Positions 43,520-54,442 of a stretch of 64,000 nucleotides of DNA are shown in pieces; position 1 is the first letter of the stretch, and each line of letters starts with the position of its first letter. The notes below the pieces were generated by a model. That model was not told where the DNA came from and did no database searches. It worked only from the letters and a program-made list of their open reading frames with translations. Location of the stretch: positions 1 to 64,000 of the forward strand of contig JANQIW010000080.1 in NCBI GenBank assembly GCA_028281945.1, read 5' to 3'. The DNA is from Prochloraceae cyanobacterium PL24a_bin.78. Its GTDB lineage: Bacteria; Cyanobacteriota; Cyanobacteriia; Cyanobacteriales; JANQIW01. Both the position numbers and the translations under genes were made by a program.

Positions 43520-44137
43520 TTAAAATTCAATCCCAGGTTGAGCTTTAATACCTTGTTCTCGAAAAGGATGTTTAATTAAAGTCATTTCCGTTACTAAATC
43601 TGCTTTTTCAATTATTGGAGAAGGAGCACCTCTACCAGTCAAAATCACATGGGAATCCTCTGGCTTTTGTTCCAAACCAGTTAAAACTTGATCCACTGGG
43701 AGATAACCTAATTTCATCGCAACATTAACTTCATCCAGAAGTACCAACTTATAATCTTCATTGAGAATAAATTCTAAGCTACTTTGCCAAGCCTCTGCGG
43801 TTTTTTCTATATCCCTTTGACGATCTTGAGTTTCCCAAGTAAACCCTTCTCCCATGGCCTTAAAAACTAATTGCCCTTCTTTTTCCCAATGACTTAAGGC
43901 AATCTTCTCTCCGGGTTCCCAACCACCTTTGATAAACTGGATAATGGCTACCTTATAACCACGACCTAGCGATCGTAAAACCATCCCCAAAGCCGCAGTT
44001 GTTTTTCCCTTGCCATGGCCAGTATTAACGATAATTAAGCCTTTAGATTCTTTCATTTGCGCAAGACGTTGATCTTGAACTTCCTTACGCCGCTGCATTT
44101 TCTTTTTATGATCTAGATCTGTAGAAATAATTTTCAC
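43520..44137 (-). CDS. cobO: Cob(I)yrinic acid a,c-diamide adenosyltransferase
   Basis: GLIIVNTGHGKGKTTAALGMVLRSLGRG; VLLDEVNVAMKLGYL. Confidence 0.93.
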   Translation of the reverse strand: MKIISTDLDHKKKMQRRKEVQDQRLAQMKESKGLIIVNTGHGKGKTTAALGMVLRSLGRGYKVAIIQFIKGGWEPGEKIALSHWEKEGQLVFKAMGEGFTWETQDRQRDIEKTAEAWQSSLEFILNEDYKLVLLDEVNVAMKLGYLPVDQVLTGLEQKPEDSHVILTGRGAPSPIIEKADLVTEMTLIKHPFREQGIKAQPGIEF

Positions 44138-44222
44138 CTCTTATTTAGATTGATTGAGATTTAGATTATTGAAAATATCTTATCTCAAGATTGAATTGTT
44201 ATTAGTTCTTAGTTCTTAATTA

Positions 44223-45113
44223 TTAGTTATTAGTTTTTACTTCTTTTTCATAAGCTCGAATCATTGCTTGAGTACCACAAAAAGCACCTTCACCATCATC
44301 AAGCTGTTGAACTAATTTAAACAAGCGATCGGCTAAATCCACTCCAGGGAAATTCTCTTCACTGGTTTCTTGAACTAATCTTAAATCCTTGAGAATATGT
44401 TTTACCATAAAACCGGGGGAAAAATCCTCCTCTATCATCTTTGGACCCAAATTAGATAAAGCCCAAGATCCAGCAGCACCAGTACTACAAACTTTTACAA
44501 TTAAATTGGGATCGATGGATTGATGTTTAGCAATTTTAATGGCTTCACATAAGCCTACCATAGTTAGAGAAGCTAATACTTGATTACAAAGTTTTACACC
44601 TTGGCCACTACCAACTGGCCCGCATAAATGAATATTTTTTCCCATGGTTTCAAACAAAGGCAGGCACTCTTCAAAGTCATTAGCCTCTCCTCCTACCATG
44701 ATAGTTAGAGTACCATTAATTGCACCAATATCACCCCCGGAAACAGGAGCATCTAAAAAACGGAGTTGATGTTGCTTTAAGTCGTTACCGATTTTAAGGG
44801 CAGCTTTCGATCCTATAGTACTCATATCCACGATTAAACTACCAGCAGGGGCAAATTTGGCTATTCCTTCCGTCCCTAAAATTACTTCTTCCACATCTGG
44901 CACATCTCCTAAGCAAGTAAAGATTATCTCAGCATTACTTACTGCCTCTTGGAGGGTGGATGAAATGTTTACGCCTCCTTGTTTTGCTATTTCTATCCCA
45001 GGGCGATTGGGAGTTCGATTCCAGCCTTTAACTTGGTATCCTTTTTTGGCGATATTGGCTGCCATAGGACCCCCCATTACTCCGAGTCCACAAAAAGCGA
45101 TTTGTTTATCCAT
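44223..45113 (-). CDS. NAD(P)-dependent beta-hydroxyacid dehydrogenase family oxidoreductase
   Basis: IAFCGLGVMGGPMAANIAKKGYQVKGWNRTP; FLDAPVSGGDIGA. Confidence 0.9.
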   Translation of the reverse strand: MDKQIAFCGLGVMGGPMAANIAKKGYQVKGWNRTPNRPGIEIAKQGGVNISSTLQEAVSNAEIIFTCLGDVPDVEEVILGTEGIAKFAPAGSLIVDMSTIGSKAALKIGNDLKQHQLRFLDAPVSGGDIGAINGTLTIMVGGEANDFEECLPLFETMGKNIHLCGPVGSGQGVKLCNQVLASLTMVGLCEAIKIAKHQSIDPNLIVKVCSTGAAGSWALSNLGPKMIEEDFSPGFMVKHILKDLRLVQETSEENFPGVDLADRLFKLVQQLDDGEGAFCGTQAMIRAYEKEVKTNN

Positions 45114-45263
45114 GGTGCTTTTCCTAACTATCTATTTGATCAAAACTAGGGTAACAATAAATCTCTCTTCCTTTCAAATCAAAGTTTGGGCTGTTTAAAT
45201 AATAATTTGATATAATATTAATGTAATCTTAACATAGCCGAAATTGACAGTAATTTATAAATC

Positions 45264-45833
45264 ATGACCATCACAAGAGAAATTTACTGGAATAAGTTAG
45301 CACAAATCAAAGAACTAAAAGAGTTTTTTGAAGAAGATTTTGAAGGATTTAAAAAGCTGATCCAAGATAATATTCAAGAGATTGAAAAATTTTCTCCTCA
45401 AGCTTTAGATAATTTTGCTAAATTGCGGGTATTAGAAGTAACTAATGGTTGTACTCAATGGGCTTTTCGTCGAGGGGATAAAGAGTGTTTATCCGTGGAA
45501 CAAACCCGGGAATGTATGAAGGTTGTTATGGGTTTTATGAAACGTTCAGAATTATATTTTCCTAGTGAAGGGCAGATAGAATTTGATGAAGCTCAAAAAA
45601 AATTTATGAAAGATATTAGAAATCTATTTATAAAAGCATTTAAAAAAAATGTTCCGGGATTACAAAGTCAATTTCATGGTACATCAACGGCACAATTTAT
45701 TGTCTATGGTCATGAGAGATTATATAAAGCTATGGCATTAGTTAAACAAGATTATGAATATCTTTTCTCTCCTTACTATATAGAAAGGGGACAAAAATAT
45801 ATTGGTGCTTATTTAGAAGGATATAGTAGTTAA
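45264..45833 (+). CDS. Conserved hypothetical protein
   Basis: ORF with upstream AT-rich leader; no recognised family. Confidence 0.55.
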   Translation: MTITREIYWNKLAQIKELKEFFEEDFEGFKKLIQDNIQEIEKFSPQALDNFAKLRVLEVTNGCTQWAFRRGDKECLSVEQTRECMKVVMGFMKRSELYFPSEGQIEFDEAQKKFMKDIRNLFIKAFKKNVPGLQSQFHGTSTAQFIVYGHERLYKAMALVKQDYEYLFSPYYIERGQKYIGAYLEGYSS

Positions 45834-45881
45834 TAATATAAATGTAAGATTAATTATCTTTTATAAAAAAACCTTAAAAAA

Positions 45882-47339
45882 CTATTTCAAACAATTATCA
45901 CAATGGCCACATCTAAAGTTTAATGCTTCTTGTGTAAATCCAAAAGCATTTAGTAAAAATTGCCAACGACATTTTTTAGTAGTTAAATATTTAGTCATTT
46001 TTTGGTATTCATTTTTGGTTTGAGAAAAGATTTCTATTGGTTTATTTACTCTTATTTGAGATGATATTTGATATTCAAAAGGGTTTTTCCATGTTAATTT
46101 TCCTGCACTATGAAGCATTGCTAATGCTAAATCTCCTTTAGGAAATCTGGTTATAATGGATTCTATTTCTCCTTCTGAAGGAATTTTTCGTGCTATTTCT
46201 TTAGCTTTTCTTTCTTGTTTTCTGACTTGATCGAGAAAATATTCCCTACTTTGTCGATCGTCTGGGTGTAATAAACCAGTTGGTTCACTCATTAAAGTAA
46301 GAGTGTTTGCAGTTTTTCCATCTCTACCACATCTGCCTACCTGTTGAATATATTCTGATAATAGTAAAGGTGGTTGATAATGAATTACCCAACCAACATC
46401 GAGTTTGTTAATCCCCATGCCAAAAGCAGATGTACATACCACAAAATTTATTCTTCCTTCTAGCCAATCTTTTTCAATCATACGTCTTTGTTTAGGACTT
46501 AAACCAGCATGGTAGGCTGATATATTATAATTTAAAGATCGAAACCATTGGGCTAATTTCTCTGAATCTTTACGCGTGCGAACATATATTAAACCAGAAG
46601 GTCTTTTTTGGGTATTAATAAAGTTCAATAATTGTTTTTTTCTGCATCGGTTAGTGTAAATACAATGAATTTTGAGGTTAATATTAGGGCGATAGAAACT
46701 TAGACGAAAGATTTGAGGATGGTTTAACTGTAGAGTATCAATGATTATTTGTTGAGATTTGGTATCGGCAGTTGCGCTAAAAGCGGCAATGGGAATTTTG
46801 CTATCTGTAGGTTTATCCTTTAATAAAGTTTCCCTAACTACACCTAAACGACGATAACTAGGCCTAAAAGTATCACCCCATTCTACCAAACAATGAACTT
46901 CATCTACGATTAAACCATTAATTTTGATATTTGGTTGAGATAAGATTTGCCATACAGGAAGACTGAAAAGAGTTTCTGGGGAGAGATAAAGTAATCTTAG
47001 AGTTTGTTTTTCTATGGCTTGGAGGGTTTGAATTTTGTGGGATTTTGGTAATTCACTATGGATGATGCCTGCTTTTAAATTGCGTTGTTGTAATTGGCTT
47101 ACTTGATTTTCCATTAATGCCAGCAATGGTGAAATTACGATGGTTAATCCTCTTTGCAATAAGGCTGGTAGTTGAAAGCAAATTGATTTACCTATTCCTG
47201 TTGGTAAAATGATGAGGGCATCTTTTGAGGCTAAAAGTGAGGTTATGATTTCTTCTTGAGGATAACGAAAGTTTTTATATCCCCAGATTTTTTCTAAGGC
47301 TTGTCGAATTTGAGATGGGTTTTCTCTAAATTTATTCAT
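45882..47339 (-). CDS. recQ: RecQ family ATP-dependent DNA helicase (short form)
   Basis: ALIILPTGIGKSICFQLPALL, VDEVHCLVEWGDTFRPSYRRL, QQVGRCGRDGK. Confidence 0.93.
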   Translation of the reverse strand: MNKFRENPSQIRQALEKIWGYKNFRYPQEEIITSLLASKDALIILPTGIGKSICFQLPALLQRGLTIVISPLLALMENQVSQLQQRNLKAGIIHSELPKSHKIQTLQAIEKQTLRLLYLSPETLFSLPVWQILSQPNIKINGLIVDEVHCLVEWGDTFRPSYRRLGVVRETLLKDKPTDSKIPIAAFSATADTKSQQIIIDTLQLNHPQIFRLSFYRPNINLKIHCIYTNRCRKKQLLNFINTQKRPSGLIYVRTRKDSEKLAQWFRSLNYNISAYHAGLSPKQRRMIEKDWLEGRINFVVCTSAFGMGINKLDVGWVIHYQPPLLLSEYIQQVGRCGRDGKTANTLTLMSEPTGLLHPDDRQSREYFLDQVRKQERKAKEIARKIPSEGEIESIITRFPKGDLALAMLHSAGKLTWKNPFEYQISSQIRVNKPIEIFSQTKNEYQKMTKYLTTKKCRWQFLLNAFGFTQEALNFRCGHCDNCLK

Positions 47340-47638
47340 TGTAATTATTGAAATATTTAGCTGGGTTATGGATTAATCTTGGTAAATATTTATATTATAT
47401 ATGGAGGATTGATGATTAGTTTTTGAAAAGAAATTTTTTTTATTTGATGAGATAAGCATTTATTTCTGGTTGAATTAATCATTTAATTTTTGTCTAAAGT
47501 ATGTTGAAACTTTTAGTTAGTGTATAAAATCTTATCTTGAAAGTGCTTTTTTAGTTAAACTGATTCTATAGGTTTAATAATAAATCATCATTTTAATTTT
47601 TCAAATTGATTTCGTTATCTTGATTATTTATCTATTTC

Positions 47639-48020
47639 ATACCAATTTATCTTTAAAAATAAAAGAGTTTAAACATTCTCGATTTAGGATAATTAATAAA
47701 AATTTGTTTTTCCTATTCTTCTCTATAGATTCCTAATATCAAGAAAGTATTTAATAATGAATCATGGAATTAAAAACCCTATATCCCTAATAATCCTTCC
47801 ATTCTTCCCATTCCTAGGATTCTTTGATTAAGTCTCAAGTAAAAAGTAAGAAATCAGAAGATATACTAAATTTTCCCTTGTCTTCTTTGTCAATCGTTGG
47901 GGTAGCCTCTGGGTAAGCAGAAGTCTTCCTTGTCTCCCAACTCTCCCAACTCTCCCCATCTCCCCATCTCCCTATTCTCCTCTCAATCTCTATCACAATT
48001 ACGGGAAAAACCATATTACT
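47639..48020. repeat. MITE-like family member, enlarged/nested
   Basis: Left ATACCAATTTATCTTTAAAAATAAAAGAG; interior CGATTTAGGATAATTAATAAAAATTTG; right CTCTATCACAATTACGGGAAAAACCATATTAC. Confidence 0.5.
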
Positions 48021-48123
48021 GGTAATGAATCCTGCTTTAACTTTGGTATAATCACCTCTAAAAGGAGTCAATCAAAAATTTCTCCAATATCATGATTTAG
48101 TGTAAATTGACTTAAATAAAACA

Positions 48124-48882
48124 ATGAAATCATCATCAACTTCTTCTTTATGGGTGATACGCCCTCAACCAAATCCTCAAATGAAATTTCGTCTTTTTTG
48201 TTTTCCATATGCAGGAAGTGGCACATCTGGTTTTAATCCTTGGTTGCGGGTAGTTTCTCCAGATATAGAAATGTGTTTAATTCGTTTGCCAGGAAGAGAA
48301 AGTCGATTTACAGAAACTCCCTTTACTGCTTTAAAGCCTCTTGTTGAAGTGTTAACATCGGAATTAATTCCATATTTAGATCAACCTTTTGCTTTTTTTG
48401 GTCATAGTATGGGAAGCTTTATTTTATTTGAAGCAGCAAGAGAATTACGTAGACAGCAGCAAGTAAACCCTAATTATTTATTTGTTTCTGGTCGTCATGC
48501 TCCTCATAAGAAAAATCCTTCAGGTTTAATTTACAATTTACCAGAAGATGAATTTATTAAAAAGATTGAATCATACAATGGAATACCAAAAGAAATTCTT
48601 CAAAATAAGGAAATGATGGAGTTGGTATTGCCGATTTTAAGAGCAGATTTTACTCTATTAGAAACTTATAATTATACTCCTGAAGAATCTTTATCTATTC
48701 CAATTATGGCTTTTGGAGGTTTAAATGATACAGTTGATGAAGAAGGTTTATCTGCTTGGGAAGAGGTTACTGATGATAAGTTTAGTTTAAAAATGTTTCC
48801 TGGAGGACATTTCTTTATACAAGAGCATTATCAAGAGATATTGAAAATTATAGATTCAGAACTTTTACATAATTATTATTGA
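48124..48882 (+). CDS. Type II thioesterase (GrsT-like alpha/beta hydrolase)
   Basis: MKFRLFCFPYAGSGTSGFNPWLR; FFGHSMGSFILFE; PGGHFFI. Confidence 0.9.
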   Translation: MKSSSTSSLWVIRPQPNPQMKFRLFCFPYAGSGTSGFNPWLRVVSPDIEMCLIRLPGRESRFTETPFTALKPLVEVLTSELIPYLDQPFAFFGHSMGSFILFEAARELRRQQQVNPNYLFVSGRHAPHKKNPSGLIYNLPEDEFIKKIESYNGIPKEILQNKEMMELVLPILRADFTLLETYNYTPEESLSIPIMAFGGLNDTVDEEGLSAWEEVTDDKFSLKMFPGGHFFIQEHYQEILKIIDSELLHNYY

Positions 48883-49122
48883 TATTTATTATGATAAAAA
48901 ATATACTTTTTATTTGAACAATTAAATATCAACAAGTAGTCAAATAATAAAAAGATTTTCAACGTTTTTTATCAAACAAAATTTTAGTTTTCAAATTTAA
49001 TAACAGCAAAAATTATATTGCAAAATAAACAAGAAATATTCTGAATTCACCAAGAAGTCTATTGCTATACTAAGCAAGGAAGTCTTAACAAAAATCAAAA
49101 CACAAACTAAAAAATTTATTAT

Positions 49123-50241
49123 ATGGACTCAGGCATCGATTTACAAGGAAGTTTCATCCAATCCCTCAAGGAATTGGGCTTACCAGCAGGAGCGGCAAAA
49201 GCTCTCTGGATTCCCCTACCATTGTTTATGATGATTATCGCAGCAACCGTAGGTGTTTTAGTATCAGTTTGGTTAGAAAGAAAAATCTCCGCCGCTGCCC
49301 AACAACGTATTGGCCCTGAATTTGCAGGTCCTTTAGGTATACTACAGCCAGTAGCAGATGGGATTAAATTAGTCTTCAAAGAAGATCCTATGCCAGCGAA
49401 ATCAGATCCTTGGCTGTTTACATTGGGTCCTGTTTTAGTGGTAATTCCCGTATTTTTGTCTTTTTTAATTGTTCCCTTTGGACAAAATCTGGTGATCACT
49501 AATTTAGAAATTGGCATCTTTCTTTGGATTGCTCTAAGTAGTATTACCCCCATTGGATTATTAATGTCTGGGTATTCCTCCAACAATAAATACTCACTTT
49601 TGGGTGGTTTAAGGGCGGCGGCACAATCCATTAGTTATGAAATACCTCTAGCTTTTGCAGTCTTGGCAGTTACCATGATGTCTAATAGCTTGAGTACCAT
49701 TGACATTGTTCAACAACAATCTGGTTATGGAATTTTAGGTTGGAATATTTGGCGACAACCTGTGGGTTTCTTAATTTTCTGGATTGCCGCTCTTGCTGAA
49801 TGTGAGCGTTTACCTTTTGATTTACCTGAAGCTGAAGAGGAATTGGTGGCTGGTTATCAAACTGAATATTCAGGGATGAAGTTCGGTCTATTTTATGTGG
49901 GATCTTATGTCAATTTAGTTTTATCTTCTCTAATCTTCGCAGTTTTGTATCTGGGTGGTTGGGAATCTCCTATCCCTTTAAATAGTTTAGCTGGTTTATT
50001 TGGAGTTAGCGAAACTACTCCTTGGTTGCAGGTGATTACTGCTTCTTTGGGAATCATTATGACTTTGATTAAAGCTTATGCTCTCCTGTTTCTGGCTATT
50101 CTTTTACGTTGGACTGTTCCTCGTGTCAGAATTGATCAGTTACTTAATTTAGGTTGGAAATTCCTTTTACCTGTTTCTTTGGTTAACCTATTATTAACGG
50201 CTGCTTTAAAGTTAGCTTTCCCTGTTGCTTTTGGTGGCTAG
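49123..50241 (+). CDS. ndhA: NAD(P)H-quinone oxidoreductase subunit 1
   Basis: [39 protein letters not shown]. Confidence 0.97.
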   Translation: MDSGIDLQGSFIQSLKELGLPAGAAKALWIPLPLFMMIIAATVGVLVSVWLERKISAAAQQRIGPEFAGPLGILQPVADGIKLVFKEDPMPAKSDPWLFTLGPVLVVIPVFLSFLIVPFGQNLVITNLEIGIFLWIALSSITPIGLLMSGYSSNNKYSLLGGLRAAAQSISYEIPLAFAVLAVTMMSNSLSTIDIVQQQSGYGILGWNIWRQPVGFLIFWIAALAECERLPFDLPEAEEELVAGYQTEYSGMKFGLFYVGSYVNLVLSSLIFAVLYLGGWESPIPLNSLAGLFGVSETTPWLQVITASLGIIMTLIKAYALLFLAILLRWTVPRVRIDQLLNLGWKFLLPVSLVNLLLTAALKLAFPVAFGG

Positions 50242-50275
50242 TTTTTGATTTTAATTGATGAGTTGAAGGCAAATT

Positions 50276-50875
50276 ATGTTTAAATTTCTCAAACAAGTAA
50301 CGGATTATGCTAAAGACAGCTTTCAAGCTGCTAAATATATTGGTCAAGGTTTATCTGTGACTTTCGATCACATGGGACGTAGACCTGTTTCTGTTCAATA
50401 TCCTTATGAAAAGTTGATTCCTTCTGAACGTTTTCGCGGCAGAATCCATTTTGAATTTGATAAGTGCATTTCATGTGAAGTATGTGTGCGTGTATGTCCT
50501 ATTAATTTACCTGTGGTAGATTGGGAATTTAATAAAGCGGTTAAGAAAAAAGAACTAAAACACTATAGTATTGATTTCGGTGTTTGTATATTTTGTGGGA
50601 ACTGTGTTGAATATTGTCCCACTAATTGCCTTTCTATGACTGAAGATTATGAGTTGGCATCTTACGATCGTCATGAACTTAACTACGATAATGTTGCCCT
50701 AGGACGTTTGCCTTATAAGGTAACTCAAGATCCAATGGTAACTGCAATGCGAGAATTTGCTTATTTACCTAAAGGCAGGATCGATCCTCATGATTTACCT
50801 GCTGGTAGTCAAAGAGCAGGTAAACGCCCTGAAGAGATTCTTAAGGAAATGGAATCGGAAAAAACTTCTAATTAA
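50276..50875 (+). CDS. ndhI: NAD(P)H-quinone oxidoreductase subunit I (2x[4Fe-4S])
   Basis: [16 protein letters not shown] and [23 protein letters not shown]. Confidence 0.97.
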   Translation: MFKFLKQVTDYAKDSFQAAKYIGQGLSVTFDHMGRRPVSVQYPYEKLIPSERFRGRIHFEFDKCISCEVCVRVCPINLPVVDWEFNKAVKKKELKHYSIDFGVCIFCGNCVEYCPTNCLSMTEDYELASYDRHELNYDNVALGRLPYKVTQDPMVTAMREFAYLPKGRIDPHDLPAGSQRAGKRPEEILKEMESEKTSN

Positions 50876-50881
50876 TCTAGA

Positions 50882-50924
50882 AGGGCATGGTTTAGGTAAA
50901 CGAAGTATCAGCCATGCTCTTTTT
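50882..50924 (+). terminator. Intra-operon terminator-like hairpin between ndhI and ndhG
   Basis: AGGGCATGG...CCATGCTCT (one G.T) followed by TTTT. Confidence 0.55.
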
Positions 50925-50980
50925 ATGTTTTGTTGTATTTTGGATATTGATGTAAAAAATAAAGAAAGGAGATTTTGTAA

Positions 50981-51595
50981 GTGGATTTAGCTCAAGGAGT
51001 TCAAAGTGTTGCTTTTGTTATTCTCGGAGGAATGATGATTGCTGCGGCTTTAGGTGTGGTATTACTTTCTAATATTGTTTACTCGGCTTTTTTGTTGGGT
51101 GGGGTTTTTATCAGTATTTCTGGTTTATATATTCTTCTTAATGCTGATTTTGTGGCTACGGCTCAAATTTTGATTTATGTTGGGGCGGTTAATGTTTTAA
51201 TTTTATTTGCCATTATGTTGGTTAATAAGACTCAGGATTTTTCTTCTAATCCTAAACTTTTGATTCGTAAATTGTTAACTGGTTTGGTATGTTTGGGTTT
51301 ATTTGTTCTTCTTGGAACTATGGTTTTAGTAACTCCTTGGTCCCTTGATTCTACTTCTCCAGCAGTAATTGAAAGCACTACTGTTGCTATTGGGAAGCAT
51401 TTCTTTAGCGATTATTTACTTCCTTTTGAATTGGCTTCTATTCTTTTATTAATGGCTATGATTGGGGCGATTATTTTGGCTCGTCGGGATTTTATTGTGG
51501 AGCCTACCATCGATTCTACTGAAACTATTTCTACTTCTTTAAGTTTACCAGAACGTCCAAGAGAATTGACTTCTTCTGAGAGTCAGTCTTCTTAA
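50981..51595 (+). CDS. ndhG: NAD(P)H-quinone oxidoreductase subunit 6 (GTG start)
   Basis: GLYILLNADFVATAQILIYVGAVNVLILFAIMLVNK. Confidence 0.95.
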   Translation: MDLAQGVQSVAFVILGGMMIAAALGVVLLSNIVYSAFLLGGVFISISGLYILLNADFVATAQILIYVGAVNVLILFAIMLVNKTQDFSSNPKLLIRKLLTGLVCLGLFVLLGTMVLVTPWSLDSTSPAVIESTTVAIGKHFFSDYLLPFELASILLLMAMIGAIILARRDFIVEPTIDSTETISTSLSLPERPRELTSSESQSS

Positions 51596-51675
51596 TTTTG
51601 AAGTTAGAAATTTGTTGGAAATTTGTTAGGAATTATTAGAAAAATTTTTGAGTTTTTGTTAATTAAGGAGGTTTA

Positions 51676-51987
51676 ATGTTTATCCAACTTGAGTATTGTT
51701 TATTATTGGCGGCTGCTCTTTTCTGTATCGGTATTTATGGTTTAGTTAATAGTAGAAGTGCTGTTCGTGTTTTGATGTCTATTGAGTTGTTATTAAATGC
51801 TGTTAATATCAATTTGATGGGTTTTTCTAATTTTATCGATCCTGCTGAAATTAAAGGGCAAATGTTTGCGATTTTTGTGATTACTGTTGCTGCTGCTGAG
51901 GCTGCTGTTGGTTTGGCTATTGTTTTGGCTATTTATCGTAATCGCGAAACTGTTGATATGGAACAATTTAATCTCTTGAAATGGTAA
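51676..51987 (+). CDS. ndhE: NAD(P)H-quinone oxidoreductase subunit 4L
   Basis: [53 protein letters not shown]. Confidence 0.97.
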   Translation: MFIQLEYCLLLAAALFCIGIYGLVNSRSAVRVLMSIELLLNAVNINLMGFSNFIDPAEIKGQMFAIFVITVAAAEAAVGLAIVLAIYRNRETVDMEQFNLLKW

Positions 51988-52026
51988 TTTTTTGGGGTTA
52001 ATTTTGAGGTTAAATTGATCGATTAT

Positions 52027-52045
52027 GGTGGGCTTTTTGCCTACC
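52027..52045 (+). terminator. Hairpin GGTGGGC-TTTTT-GCCTACC downstream of ndhE
   Basis: 7-bp stem with one G.T; no T-tract. Confidence 0.5.
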
Positions 52046-52352
52046 GAATTGATTAAGTAAGAAGTAAGAAGTAAGAAATAAAAACTAATACTTAATAAAT
52101 ATTTGATTGCTTTTTTTTACAGTTAACTATTCAATAATTCAAGATTTAATTTCAAAATTTGTATGATTTTAAAACTATCAAAACTCTCGATAAAATTCTC
52201 TATAATTAATAGCTAAATACTATAAATTTATAACTTATAATTAATATTTAATAATCAACGATCGATTACTATAACAACTACTATATAACATCTATTTAAA
52301 ACAAATTCTACTATAAGTTTTCAAAACAATATAATATTAAAAATAATAGAAT

Positions 52353-54248
52353 ATGTCAGTATTTTCCCAATTCCAACCCATAGCAGTTATCGCCACAACA
52401 CCCACAGCAGCACAAAAATTACAACCTCTATGCCAAACTATGGGGGCAACTCTTTACATACCTGAGTCTATTTTTCAAGATCTAGAAAATATCCCTAATG
52501 CTAAAACTTACGAAAATTCACTAAAAGAACATATTGCATCTATTTGGTATCGTCATAAAGCAATCATTTTTTCCCTTGCAACAGGAGCAGTTGTTAGGAT
52601 TATTGCGCATTTAATAGCAGATAAATCTAAAGATCCTGCAATATTAGTTTTAGATGGAACAGGTAAATATATTATTCCTTTATGTGGTAGTCATCAAGGT
52701 GGAGGAGATAAATTAGCACAGTTAATCGCACCATATTTAGATGCAACACCAATATTAACTGGAGCTTCTAATTCTTTAGAATTACCAAGTATAGATATTT
52801 TAGGCATTACCTATGGTTGGGGCAAAGGGGAGGGGGATTGGTTAGGTGTACAAACCGCGATCGCTCATAACCAAACCATACAAGTAATTCAAGAAGTAGG
52901 TTCCACCTTATGGCAAAAGACATTACCTAAACAACATCCTTTCTCTTTTGGCTTTCCAGAATATAACGAAACTACGAAAGAAACCCTTTCCCCAGCAGGG
53001 AGGATTTGGATTACTGCTACCAAAAGGAGATTTTCTACCGAATCGGAATCCATACCTAAAATTCAATGGCATCCTAGGGTGTTATGGGTGGGGATTGGTT
53101 GTGTTAGGAATACTCCTAGAGAGTTAATCCAAGATGCTATAGAGACGACTTGCAAACGGTTTCATTTGGCAACAGAGGCAATCGCGGGTGTGGCTACCAT
53201 CGATATCAAGGCTGATGAGGTGGGGATTTTAGAATTATGTCGAGATGAAAATTTCCCTCTCTTAACTTTCTCTGCTGAAGATTTACGAGGCATCGAAACT
53301 CCTAATCCTTCTGAGGTTGTGAATCAAGAGGTGGGCACCCCTAGTGTGGCTGAAGCAGCTGCTATTCAGGCTACTGGCAATTCTTCTCTTTTGGTTTCTA
53401 AGCAGATTTTTAAGTGTGATACTGAATCTGATATTAAATCTGGCAATAAATCTGGTGCGGTAACAGTTGCCATCGCTCAATCGGAATTTGAATACATTGA
53501 TAAAAAGGGTAAATTATATTTAGTAGGAATGGGTCCGGGGAATTTATCTCAGATGACTCCCGCCGCTAAGGCTGCTATCGCTTCTGTTGATGTGGTAATT
53601 GGGTATTCTATTTATTTGGATTTGATTAATCCTCTTTTTCGTGCTGGGCAAGTTAGAGAATCTTTCCCTATTACTCAGGAAAAACAACGGGCTGAAAGGG
53701 CTATTGAGTTAGCTAAGTGGGGGTTGAATGTGGCGATGGTTTCTTCTGGTGATTGTGGAATTTATGGGATGGCGGGTTTGGTTTTGGAATTACTTCAGCT
53801 TGATGGTTGGGATGGGAATTCTCCTGAAGTGGAGGTTTTACCTGGAATCACTGCTTTGAATGCTGCCGCTGCTAGGGTTGGCGCACCTATGATGCACGAT
53901 TTTTGTGGTATTAGTTTGAGCGATTTATTAACTCCTTGGGAGGTTATTCTTAAGCGTCTGGAGGCTGCTGCTATGGCTGATTTTGTCACGGCTATCTACA
54001 ATCCTAAGTCGATTAAGCGCACTCAACAAATTGTTACGGCGCGGGAAGTTTTCTTGCGTTACCGTCTTTCTTCTACTCCTGTGGCTTTGGTTCGATCGGC
54101 TTTTCGCGAGGATGAGTCGATTATTCTTACTTCTCTTGATAATATGTTGGATTTTTCTATTGATATGTTTACTACTGTTATTATTGGGAATAGTTCCACT
54201 CGTAATTATTCTAATTGGATGATTACTCCTCGGGGTTATCAGGGGTGA
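52353..54248 (+). CDS. cobJ: CbiG-CobJ fusion: precorrin-3B C17-methyltransferase
   Basis: N-term CbiG-like region; C-term LYLVGMGPGNLSQMTPAAKAAIASVDVVIGYSIYLD and VVSSGDCGIYGMAGLVLE-like motifs. Confidence 0.93.
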   Translation: MSVFSQFQPIAVIATTPTAAQKLQPLCQTMGATLYIPESIFQDLENIPNAKTYENSLKEHIASIWYRHKAIIFSLATGAVVRIIAHLIADKSKDPAILVLDGTGKYIIPLCGSHQGGGDKLAQLIAPYLDATPILTGASNSLELPSIDILGITYGWGKGEGDWLGVQTAIAHNQTIQVIQEVGSTLWQKTLPKQHPFSFGFPEYNETTKETLSPAGRIWITATKRRFSTESESIPKIQWHPRVLWVGIGCVRNTPRELIQDAIETTCKRFHLATEAIAGVATIDIKADEVGILELCRDENFPLLTFSAEDLRGIETPNPSEVVNQEVGTPSVAEAAAIQATGNSSLLVSKQIFKCDTESDIKSGNKSGAVTVAIAQSEFEYIDKKGKLYLVGMGPGNLSQMTPAAKAAIASVDVVIGYSIYLDLINPLFRAGQVRESFPITQEKQRAERAIELAKWGLNVAMVSSGDCGIYGMAGLVLELLQLDGWDGNSPEVEVLPGITALNAAAARVGAPMMHDFCGISLSDLLTPWEVILKRLEAAAMADFVTAIYNPKSIKRTQQIVTAREVFLRYRLSSTPVALVRSAFREDESIILTSLDNMLDFSIDMFTTVIIGNSSTRNYSNWMITPRGYQG

Positions 54249-54442
54249 TATAATTATTATTTTTTTATATAAATTTTCTTTTCATATACGCTAATAACAA
54301 TCTTGCAATTTTTTGGTTAACTATACTGACAACTTCAGTAAAAGAGTCATAAGTTGATTCAGTATCATCAATTAAATTTTTTTCTTCAGGTGTAATATCA
54401 ATTTTCTAAAATCATGATAGAGTTGACCTAGAATTTTTATCT

